NCBI GenBank assembly: GCA_003573635.1
Contig: QUTJ01031776.1
Location: 1-18,387 of the forward strand
DNA: 18,387 bases
DNA from: Goniomonas avonlea
Taxonomy: Eukaryota > Cryptophyceae > Goniomonadida > Goniomonadaceae
Direction of reading: 5' to 3'
How positions within the stretch are numbered: position 1 is the first letter of the stretch; each line of letters begins with the position of its first letter. Positions 7,447 to 16,134 of this stretch are shown piece after piece. A program made the translations under genes and the position numbers. The notes beneath the pieces are model-generated. The model searched no databases and was not told where the DNA came from. It saw only the letters and a program-made list of their open reading frames with translations.

Positions 7447-10400
7447 ATGGAAGGTCAAAACTCAGGTTTTTCACAGCAGGCTCCCCTGCTCCCATCAGAT
7501 GGTTCAACTGCAGCGCCACTTCTCCCGTCGGGTGGCTCTCCCGCGCCTGCCCCGTTGCTGGGATCGGAACAATCCGCTCCGCTGCTCCAGTCATCGTCCG
7601 CTCCCCTGTTGGGCAGCGCAGCTCCCTTGCTGCCTTCAGGCGGAGATAAACCTGAGGGGGTGACTACTGCAGCGCCCGAGGGTCGGCGTGAGCGCAAGAG
7701 TCGGTGGAGCAACGATCCCAAGCCGGCACCACCGGCGAAACGCAAGACTCGTTGGGGACCAGAGCTCCCGCGTGAAGAGGGCATGCAGCTCGTGACAGTT
7801 GAAAAGGTCCTTGCTGTGCGAAGTGCGTTGTTTGACCCAAAATCATCCGCGTTTGACCCTTGTGCAGCGCAAGCGCGCCTCCAGGAAATCCAAACTATTC
7901 TGTCCAGACCAAATCTTGAGAATTACGTCGAGCCTGGCAGGTTGTCTCTCCACTGATGTTTTGACGGTTTGTGCTGATGGAAATTACAGGGAACGTTCCC
8001 CATCTCCTCCACCTCAGTATGATCAAAATGGAAAGAGGACAAACCTCAGAGATCAGCGGTCTCGAGACAAGTATGCCCAAGAAAGGCGTCAACTGCTCGA
8101 GCAGCTCCTGGAATTGAGCCCCAACATTGCGGTCAGTCCGCTAGCTGCTCGATTTCCCTCCTCACCAATGCCACAGGGTGCGGAAACCCTGAAGAACGCT
8201 TTCAGTTGCAAGAAGAGTGCCAAATTTTATATCCCTGTCCGGGACTACCCCGGCTATAATTTTATTGGTCTTATAATTGGTCCGCGTGGTAACACCCAGC
8301 GCCGTCTTGAGTCAGAGACCGGGTGCAAGATTGCCATTCGAGGCAAGGGGTCTGTTCGAGATGGCAAGGTGAATTTCGTAAGCATTGTCTTGTCCCGATT
8401 CCTTGCGTTTTGGCATTTTGTCGCGGTGCCCATATCGACAAGTTTGTTTCGGCAGGGACGAAGGGACGGCGTCAGGGATCCGTCTGAGGACGAAGATCTT
8501 CACGTGTACATCACTGCTGACGATGAAGAAACTTTGAACAAAGGATCTGCTGTGATCAAGGATCTCTTGCAGCCACGTGATGGTGCGTTGGAATTGTGCT
8601 TGCAGCGCGTAGGACCAAGAACCAACTCACCGCTCCCACAGACCACGAAGCTTGGAAGCGATTGCAGCTGCGAGAGCTTGCCGTGCTGAACGGCACATTG
8701 CGAGGAGACGAGTACTGCAAAACTTGTGGCGAGGTCTGTTTCCAATGTGTGATGGCTGAATCACTGACTTCGTCTTTAGTTGGGCCACAAGCAAGAAAGC
8801 TGTCCCCAGCGCGTTGGTAGCTTCAAAATGGCGAATGTTACTTGCGCTGTGTGCGGTGACGGTTCTCATCCCACTCGTGATTGTCCCCAGCGAGGTGCGT
8901 CCCCTTTCAACCCAGGGGCAATCAGATGACCCGCGTCCTTTCGCAGCGGCCCAAAATGCAGCGAGCAACGTGCCGCTCAACCCAGTGCAGCAGGGTGCTC
9001 TCGACAAAGAATATCAGTCCTTCCTTTCCGAACTGGGAGAAAGTGCGCCAGTCTGTCAGTTAGTTTGTCATCCTGCCTGTCTCTCAGTCTGTTGGCTGCA
9101 TGCCTGCACCACTTGCGTTTGAGTTCTGTCCCTGGGAGAACATCGCCTGACTTGTCCCCACAGCGCCCAGCAACCACGCGACGATGGAAGATCCCAACAC
9201 CCGGCCCCAGATTGTCCCCCCGAACTCTGGCCCTTGCCCCGCAGGCATGATTCAGCAGGTGTGTGAACGGACTATGATGTTTTTATGAGTCGACCAAGTC
9301 CACTTGGTGGAATCCACTGTCTGCCCTTGCAGTCTTGAAACACGGCCAACTTCTGATGACAGTACGAGAACACTCTTGCTCTTGCGGGAATCAGAGCCTA
9401 GACTCTATGAAATCTGTGTCCCTCCAGCTCCTCACCAGCCTCGCCAGGTGATCACCAATCGTCAAGGTCAACCCGTGGTTGTGCGACTACAGCCCTCGCA
9501 GCGCATTATCATCAACGCGCAGGGGGTGCCGGTGATTGTGCCAGTGGAGGTGTACAACCAGATTGCGAATCAGGGCCGTCCCGGTGTAGGTACGACTGCG
9601 CATGTTCGCCTGGGCAGAGGAGCGGGAGAGGGACGTGGAGAGGGACGTGGTGAGAGGACATTCTCATGCACACTCATGCGGCTCGTGCTCCCAAGCTTCA
9701 CGCACACGCCCTGGACTAGAGTTGTTCTCAGACACTAACTCGGTTGCCCAGGCGGTCCTGGCGGTCCTGGCGTGCCTGGTGTCCCCGGCGGTCCAGGAGG
9801 CCCCCGAGCTGGAATGGGCGGTCCAGGCATGGGNGGTCCNGGCATGGGTGGTCCTGGCATGGGTGGTCCTGGCGGTCCGGGCATGGGTGGTCCTGGCAAG
9901 GGCGGTCCAGGCATGGGCGGTCCCGGGATGGGTGGTCCGGGCATGGGTGGTCCGGGCATGGGTGGTCCTGGCATGGGTGGTCCGGGCATGGGTGGTCCTG
10001 GCATGGGTGGTCCGGGCATGGGCGGTCCCGGCATGGGTGGTCCCGGTGGCCCAGGGATGGGTGGCATGGGTGGTCCCGGCATGGGTGGTCCCGGCATGGG
10101 TGGTCCCGGCATGGGTGGCCCAGGGATGGGTGGCATGGGTGGTCCTGGGGGTCCTCGACCGGTGAGTGTTGTCCGCCACTCTTGCCCGATCAAGGAGGTG
10201 ATTGTCCCCTGTGTCCACTCGGGAGCGTGGATCATGTGTCCGCCGTCCAATCCTCCTCGGTTTTGCAGACAGCTCTCGTAGTTGGTTGGCTCCACATGCT
10301 CACTCATGACACAGGGCGGTCCCATGGGCGGCATGGGCGGCAACATGGGCGGCATGGGCGGCAACATGGGCGGCAACATGGGTGGTAATATGGGTGGTAA

Positions 10401-11878
10401 TATGGGCGGCAACATGGGCGGCAACATGGGTGGGGGGGCACAGGTGCGTGCAGACCCTCTCTCTCCCGCAACGCTCACAGTTTCACTCTCGCAGAAGCCA
10501 GAGGAAGACAAGCGCGCAATGGAAGACGAGTATAACTCTTTCATGGGTGAGATCGGCGAGGCACCAGCTGCTGGCAACAGCAACAACAACAACCGCGGCA
10601 GCAATTTTGGTCCTGGCAATCAACAGTTCGGTGGACAGCAAGGGCAGGGGCAGCAGGGGCAGCAGGGGCAGCAGGGGCAGTTTGGGCAAGGTCCACAACA
10701 GGGCAATTTTGGCCAACAGGTAGGAATCGGCTCACGCATCCTATCGATTTTGTCACCTGTCGCCCTCAACCCCTAAATCCTGGTGGTGACACCGCCGACG
10801 ACGATGCCGCAGCACACCGCTGAGATGATATGCTGTGCAGTGATATGATGTTGCAGTACACCCCTGAGACGATGTTGCTGACTCAGCCGCAGCAGAACCA
10901 AATGGGCCAGTATGGCCCGCCGCCGGCTCAGCAGGGTGGGTTCTCACAGCAAGGGCCACAACCGGGCCCGCAGCAAGGCCAGCACGGCCCGCAGCACGGA
11001 CACCAGCAGGGCCTGCAGCAGGGTCCCGCGCCACCGCCGGGCCCACAGGGTGGTTTCAACCAGCAGGGCCAGCAGTTCGGGCAGCAGCAGCAGGACAATA
11101 GCCAGAACCAGTACACAGGTGGCGGGTTTGATGGAGGGTACAACGGGAACCAGCACCAGCAGCAGCAGCCCCAACAGGGCCCCGCGCCGCCACCAGACAA
11201 CCAATGGAACAACGCTCCGCAGCAAGGGCCCGCACCGGTGCGGCTCTCGTTTTCCCATACCCCACCCCGTGGCGATTGTTTTCGCAACCCCGGTCGCATG
11301 GCTTGTGTCGTTCTCTCGAGCCCCACGGCCTCCTTGAGCACCACGCAACACGCCCCGTTGTCTGTGTCCACGGCCTCCTTGAGCACCGCACCACACCCGC
11401 CCCGTTGTCTGTGTCCCACGGCCTCCTTGAGCGCCACGCACCACTATTACTGCTCATCTCCCGCACTTGGCTTCATTGTTGCTGACGCCGTTTGCAGCCG
11501 TCATACCAGCAACCTCCACTTCCACCGCAAGACCACAACCAGCAGCAAGGTGCACCCCAGGGCTACAACCAAGGCCCTCCCATGGGTATGCAGGGCGGCC
11601 CTGGCATGTTCCAAGGGGGGCCTCAGCAAGGACCCCACGGGGGCTTCGGTGGTCCCATGGGACCCGGGGGCCCCATGGGTCCAGGCGGGCCAGGGTTCCA
11701 AGGCGGTCCTATGGGTCCTGGGGGTCCAATGGGTCCCGGGGGTCCAATGGGTCCCGGAGGGCCAATGGGTCCTGGGGGCCCTCTGGGGCCGGGTGGTCCA
11801 ATGGGGTTCCAAGGGGGGCCTCCCATGGGGGGGGCGGGAATGTATGGTGGGCCACCCGCTCCGGGGCAGTGGCGATGA
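7447..11878 (+). CDS. SF1: Splicing factor 1 / branch-point binding protein (SF1/BBP)
   Basis: SF1 binds the intron branch-point sequence and contacts U2AF65 during early spliceosome assembly in the nucleus. Proposed exons: 7447-7822, 7868-7940, 7990-8131, 8177-8368, 8456-8582, 8642-8733, 8780-8894, 8947-9042, 9164-9258, 9439-9589, 9752-10161, 10315-10443, 10495-10719, 10893-11237, 11498-11878; all in phase, about 982 residues. Domains in order: six APLLPSGGS-type repeats; two tandem UHM-ligand motifs (RKSRW, RKTRW); [11 protein letters not shown], whose SPSP is the family's phosphorylated motif; a KH-QUA2 region with IGPRGNT and IRGKGSV, closing with [15 protein letters not shown]; two CCHC zinc knuckles ([14 protein letters not shown] and [14 protein letters not shown]); a [13 protein letters not shown] motif and a second copy, [13 protein letters not shown]; then long Gly/Pro/Met and Gln/Gly tails ending in GQWR. 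The KH-knuckle core is certain. Acceptors at 9439 and 10893 have in-phase alternatives nearby. The tail is much more repetitive than in most relatives. Confidence 0.92.
9815..10150 (+). repeat. Coding 15-nt tandem array (MGGPG)n in SF1
   Basis: About twenty near-identical 15-nt units of the form ATGGGTGGTCCGGGC encode MGGPG repeats within the 410-nt exon 9752-10161. Third-position changes (GGT/GGC, CCG/CCT/CCC) show the array is diverging mainly at silent sites. Ambiguous bases at 9834 and 9840 fall at silent positions. Copy number in the assembly may be unreliable. Confidence 0.92.
10315..10436 (+). repeat. Coding 12-nt tandem array (MGGN)n in SF1
   Basis: Units of ATGGGCGGCAAC encode MGGN repeats that nearly fill the exon 10315-10443. 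The array differs in unit from the MGGPG array upstream, so it arose by a separate expansion. Confidence 0.9.
11323..11450. repeat. Minisatellite of about 46-48 nt, three units, in an SF1 intron
   Basis: Three copies begin with CCACGGCCTCCTTGAGC at about 11323, 11368 and 11416. The first two continue through CCCCGTTGTCTGTGT. The array occupies the middle of the proposed 260-nt intron 11238-11497. Confidence 0.85.
11655..11810 (+). repeat. Coding 18-nt tandem array (GPMGPG-type) in the last SF1 exon
   Basis: Six to seven units of the form CCAATGGGTCCCGGGGGT encode PMGPGG repeats near the C-terminus. This is a third, distinct Gly-rich array in the same protein. Confidence 0.88.
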
Positions 11879-12265
11879 TGGGTCAGGCCCGCGAGGACCT
11901 TCAGATTTCGCCCAAGAGCACAATGATGATCTGAAGTCCGCACTGCTTTTGAATGCACTTGTTCCCATTGTGTTGCAAATTGGCGAGGGGGAGACTGATG
12001 TGATCCGAGTGTCTTTGTCAACTTGTGACTCGCTAGTTGATTGAGAGCTGTCTGGAAGTTGATAAACAGAGAGTCGCCGTTGCTCTGCCTGTTGTTTGTG
12101 CGGCTGTAGTGGGCGATTTGATTGGGTCGAGCTGGCTTGCACTCGTAGGGAATCTTCTCACGAGTTCTGGAGACCGTTGTCCTGTCCGTTGTACCACAGG
12201 TCGCAGACTGTCGGTCATGGGACAGAGCTCCGAGGACATCACCACGCCATGCTGCCACCCGAGAG

Positions 12266-12271
12266 AATAAA
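12266..12271 (+). terminator. Candidate poly(A) signal AATAAA for SF1
   Basis: An exact AATAAA lies 388 nt after the SF1 stop codon, at a distance plausible for a 3' UTR. Whether this lineage relies on AATAAA is unknown. Confidence 0.5.
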
Positions 12272-12281
12272 GAGTCACAAG

Positions 12282-12287
12282 TTTATT
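12282..12287 (-). terminator. Candidate poly(A) signal AATAAA for the KNL1-like gene
   Basis: TTTATT on the plus strand reads AATAAA on the minus strand, about 350 nt past the proposed stop of the opposing gene. Only 10 nt separate it from the plus-strand AATAAA, so the two transcripts are predicted to overlap at their ends. Confidence 0.45.
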
Positions 12288-12633
12288 GAATACTTGACGC
12301 CAAACGGCGGATAAAATTATTCGTTGTGCCGGGGCCTGCGGCGCACGTGACCCACAGTAATCCAATTACAACCAACATGGGGCCGAATGCCCCAGCTGGT
12401 AACTCTGCTGGTCTAACAGCCTCCAAGGCTTGTCCAGACACAGTCTCTCGCAGCCAACATGCGATCAGACAAAACGCAGCGCGCCCTGACTGCGAGCGAG
12501 GTCTGCCTGCGACCTGCTTTCGTCAACGAGAACGAGGTCAGACGCGTTCTGACTGCTCCCCCCACACGCCCGGTAGCTGGCGAGTCAGAGCGAGCTTAGA
12601 CCAACGTTGATTGCGCGAGGTCGGCCCATGCGG

Positions 12634-12806
12634 TTAAAGTGGCGGGTTTGGTTGCATGCGCTTGGACCTGCTTGGGGCGTCAGACAAACAACATGTTGCT
12701 CTTGAAGGCGAGTTGACCTCAAGGAGCACAGATGGGAGAAGAAGAACGGGAGGGGGAAAGAGAGGGGTGAGGGAGGAGAGGGAGGGAGGGAGAGAGAGAG
12801 CGAGAG

Positions 12807-12851
<45 letters not shown>

Positions 12852-15179
12852 GAGGGAGGAGTGTGAGGGAGGAGAGGGAAAGAAAGAGGCGAGGGAGGAG
12901 AGGGAAGAGGGAGGGTGGCGAAGGAGAGGGGAGAGAGCGCTGAGGGAGGAGAGGGAAGAGAGAGAGGGAAGGGAAGGAAGAGAGAGGGTGAGGGAGGAGA
13001 GGGAAAGAAAGAGGCGAAGGAGGAGAGGGACAGAGAGAGGGTGAGGGAGGAGGAGGAGAGGGCACACGGCACCTTGAACTCTTCAACGCGTCCTTCGACT
13101 GTTGAGTGGGCGCCAACGAGCACAGGCGGGGCGGGACACTGCGGGTAATCAGGTGCCACACACAGCGTCACCGTCCACGCCGGAGCTAACCCTCCTCTGC
13201 TCCTGCTCGACACCGTCACCGTGCTCCCTGGCCCATTTGGCTGCTCCTGCACTGCGAACCTGCGCGCGTGTGAGACTAGAGCTTGGAATTCCATTACACG
13301 TCAGTGTCCGCTATGATGCGCTCGGCGGATCAGGGACCCGAGATAATCGACCATGCCTCAGCACACTATCTTGCCACTCACGCGGTATTTGTGTTGACAG
13401 TGAGGGTGCCGCACCTGGTGCCGAGGGCGGTGCGTTCCTCCTTGCGGGCGTGCAGGGCAAGGAGGCGGAGGTGCGCCTCTCTGACAAGAGCACTCGGGTC
13501 GTTGTGCAGCACGCTTTCGGCGAGCACGTCGTCAAGGTTTATGTCACACGGCGACAACTGTTGCGAGTGTCAAGTCAGAGCATCTCCGCCTGGGGTCTGT
13601 GCTAACAGCGCCGCGCAGCAAGAATATGCTGATGTTCCTCATTGTGACTCAAGAATATCTTGAATCGGCAAACACGGCAGCAGACCGAGTTTGCCGAGAC
13701 TGGTCCGCCGATGTGCCGAGACTGAGGATGAAAACACCTCCCCACACACACCTCCTTCTCCGCCGATCGCTGCCCACCGCACCTCCTTCTCCACTTGTCC
13801 CTCTCCACCTCCCCACACGCCCCTGCTCCACCTGTCCCCATCTCCACACACACACCTCCTTCACCTATCCCGATTATCCCGATGTGGGAAGTGTAATGTT
13901 ACTACTGTTGTTTGCACTCAAGTTTCAAAATAATCAATTACTTGACAGGCAAGCAGGCTGCGGTTTTCACCACCAAACTCCAGTGCGAGCACGTACTGGC
14001 GCTCCTTGACACCCTGCGGCTGAGGCACGCGAAGGTTGACCTGTCCAAGTGTCAGTCTGATGGCATCAGGGAATCGGTGAGATACAGATCCCCCCGTTTC
14101 TCACCTCAAGACCGCTTGGCGTTACGTTTGAGACCGATGCCAATGCAAATGTCTGCAGGAAGCTGTTGGCGTTGGTGTACCACTCCTTGTAATCATCCAA
14201 CGGTTCAGGGTGCGCAGCCCCTGATGCTGTGTAAGGAGCTGCGTGCAGCAGGGAGAAATAACTAACCGCTTCCCTCTGCAGACACTGGCGGTGCTGCTTC
14301 AAGCAGCTCCTGGGTTCGCTGCTTCTGCTTGTTCAAATCGCACAGCTCAGTCGTCTGTTTTTCCAGAGTGGCTTTGAGGTCAGCGACCTCTTGGGCCTGT
14401 ATCCACAAATGTCAACCAAAGCTTCTGAAACGAACGAAAGACCAACCTGTTCATTCATGACAGACTGATCTCTGGATGATAGTAGCATCTGCACTGAGTC
14501 AGCATTCGGTCGGCACGATCTGACCAGAGCACCTCCTTAACCTCGACTTCTCGTTGGCGGAGCCTCTTGACCTGATCCTGCAGATCCTCATACTCTAAAT
14601 CAACATGAGTATTCGTTTCACAACCGTCACACACTCACGCTGGCACACATCTGTCGCCGTAGTTGATACTTCTTCGTGTAGCCGTTTCGTGGACTCCTTG
14701 GTTTTTTTGACCTCGGCGGAGAGTTTCTTCACACGTTGTTCTGCCACGGAACAGATGTCAAAATATAAACGCACATGTTATTGGACACAAGTCCATACCA
14801 AGTTCTTCAGACTCTTTGCGAAAGTCGCAATTGTCGACAACGATTTCCTTGAGAAATTGCCTCTTTGTGTTCAGCTCGAGGAAATTAAATTTGAGCTTGG
14901 AGAGATGATCCTGGCTCCAAGATAAGTATTATTAGCCTCGAATTGAAAGAAGTGTTACTTTGGCGCGCGCCAACTCGCGCTCTGCGTTCCGACTGGGGTC
15001 TACGTTCTTCGTCTTGAGGATGTGCAGCTCGATGTTCTCGTTTGCTTGAAGAAAGCTGTAAATGGGTCAACAGACCTGTGATGCGATTGTTTAAATAAAA
15101 ACCTTTCTGTTGGTGGCACAGTCGACTCCACGGATCCAAAACTGAGCCTTCTCACCGGCTCTACCACAGGCGAGGCCAT
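12634..15179 (-). CDS. Coiled-coil protein with tandem RWD-like domains (KNL1/Spc7-like candidate)
   Basis: Proposed exons: 15103-15179, 14959-15055, 14799-14910, 14639-14740, 14533-14594, 14447-14488, 14267-14396, 14105-14220, 13942-14040, 13415-13557, 13073-13259, 12634-12717; GT-AG and in phase, about 416 residues. Residues about 27-205 are a continuous charged coiled coil (for example LSKLKFNFLELNTKRQFLKE, then QDQVKRLRQREVEVKE). A first RWD-like unit follows: DDYKEWYTNANSFLQTFALA, strands VNLRVPQPQG and QYVLALEFGG, and helix LDDVLAESVLHNDPSALVRE. A second contains WTVTLCVAPDYPQCPAPPVL, with the YP..PP turn typical of RWD folds. Coiled coil followed by two RWDs occurs in the kinetochore scaffold KNL1/Spc7 and also in THOC5. 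The first RWD looks more kinetochore-like, but I cannot decide by eye. The N-terminal RRLSFGS resembles a PP1-docking motif, and no MELT repeats are seen. The final exon is weak. The 14220 acceptor has in-phase alternatives at 14226 and 14238. Confidence 0.62.
12740..13055. repeat. GA-rich microsatellite and purine minisatellite
   Basis: An almost pure purine strand contains (GA)n from about 12795 to 12848, then imperfect units such as GTGAGGGAGGAGAGGGAAAG repeated to about 13050. It falls in the proposed intron 12718-13072 of the minus-strand gene, where it reads as a long pyrimidine tract. The Arg/Glu and Ser/Leu/Pro frames across it are artefacts. Confidence 0.9.
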
Positions 15180-15495
15180 TCCAAAAATTCAAACTTGTGC
15201 GGCCGAAAGGAATCCGCAGTTACATAAACGAACAAACCGGAGGAAGGCCAAATAGTAGATATGCACGGTAGGTGTCGACCAAGTTTCAACCGCCGATGCA
15301 CCTGGAACTTCACTGATGACCAAGAAAGATGGTGTGCGAGTCTCTAAGAGCCCAGCCTCGAACTCAGAAAGTCCTCGAGCTATGAGGCTTGAGCGAGGGT
15401 CGTCGCGTGCTCTCTGTACTGCTCGAGCTGCACTACAAGAAAGGGCACTTCCGCTCCTCACGCCCCGCTCCCCAAACAATAACAGCACGAATCAC
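15180..15495. promoter_or_regulatory. Divergent intergenic region between KNL1-like gene and the 188-residue gene
   Basis: Start codons at 15179 (minus) and 15496 (plus) face away from each other with 316 nt between them. An in-frame upstream ATG at 15316 would extend the plus gene by 60 Arg/Ser-rich residues. No core promoter element is recognisable. Confidence 0.5.
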
Positions 15496-16104
15496 ATGTT
15501 CAGCTTTAAGCGGTGCATGTGTATTCACGGCGATGAAGAGTTCAAGGGAAAACTCCTTTCACAAAGTGCGAAATTTCGGACCTCTGTCAAACAGTGGGAA
15601 ACTCGGTGGCAGCACTGGTCCGACAAACAATTAGAACTCGATCAACGCCGGCGTGAATGGCGGCAACATGAAACGCTTCGTCCTGAGTATGTTTCGCCGG
15701 TGACTGTCTTGATGGATTCCACCAGAGTGCTGAAGCAGAATTTGGGTGGACGAGCAATCAGAACACCATATGCACCGATTTACGATCCTTGCTGTGCCAG
15801 TGCTTCTGACTGCGAGGTTTGTTTCAGTTCCAACTGCGTGAACTGAATATTTCTACAGAAAGCCTTTCACCGACAGGTCGAACGTCGGAGAATGCGACTG
15901 GAGGATGCTCGACACGCACACCCAGATTTGTTCCGAAAAGCTTCTCGACAGCAAGAACAGAGCATCACAGAGTTCTACGACTCTATCCATGGATTGAAAA
16001 TTGTACGGGGAGCTTTCGTTGGGCCTCTCATTTCTAATCCTTGTGGTGCAGACCCGGAGACCGTCCGTGTTCAGCGACATCGGTACAGATCCATGATTTT
16101 CTGA
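15496..16104 (+). CDS. Unrecognised basic protein, two exons, about 188 residues
   Basis: I do not recognise this protein. Exon 1 is 15496-15816 and exon 2 is 15859-16104, separated by a 42-nt intron (donor GTTTGT, acceptor TCTACAG, branch-like CTGAA) that keeps frame. The first half is helical and Trp/Arg-rich (KQWETRWQHWSDKQLELDQR), followed by GGRAIRTPYAPIYDP. Exon 2 begins with another charged helix (HRQVERRRMRLEDARHAHPD) and moves into a mostly non-helical C-terminus with HGLKIVRGAFVGPLISNPCG. The mix of charged helices and a Gly/Pro-containing, conserved-looking end suggests a real structured protein, possibly part of a complex. There is no signal peptide or membrane segment. Translation might instead begin at 15316, which would add an Arg/Ser-rich leader. 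It shares an upstream region with the divergent coiled-coil/RWD gene. Confidence 0.55.
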
Positions 16105-16128
16105 TGTGCCTCAAATCCAACCCCGAAT

Positions 16129-16134
16129 AATAAA
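16129..16134 (+). terminator. Candidate poly(A) signal AATAAA after the 188-residue gene
   Basis: AATAAA lies only 25 nt after the stop codon at 16102-16104, within an A/T-rich stretch. If used, this gene has a very short 3' UTR. Confidence 0.5.

Larger units (their letters stand above)
11879..12633. other. Facing 3' regions of SF1 and the KNL1-like gene
   Basis: No further exon is supported between the SF1 stop (11878) and the proposed stop of the minus-strand gene (12634). The stretch most likely holds about 390 nt of SF1 3' UTR and about 350 nt of 3' UTR of the opposing gene. Confidence 0.5.

Noticed and set aside
10753-11466. Several antisense frames, one Cys-rich, opposite the SF1 tail
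   Set aside because: They mirror the CAG/GGC-rich coding repeats of SF1 and have no independent support.
12585-13294. Long Ser/Leu/Pro and Arg/Glu frames on both strands
   Set aside because: They are translations of the GA-rich satellite; only the right end (13073-13259, minus) has coding character.
14221-14266. A 28-nt intron (14239-14266) in the KNL1-like gene
   Set aside because: Other introns here are at least 42 nt; acceptors at 14226 or 14220 give 40 or 46 nt in the same phase, so I preferred 46 nt.
15189-15488. 99-codon minus-strand frame in the divergent intergenic region
   Set aside because: It lies upstream of the KNL1-like start with no splice evidence joining it, and it has no family resemblance.
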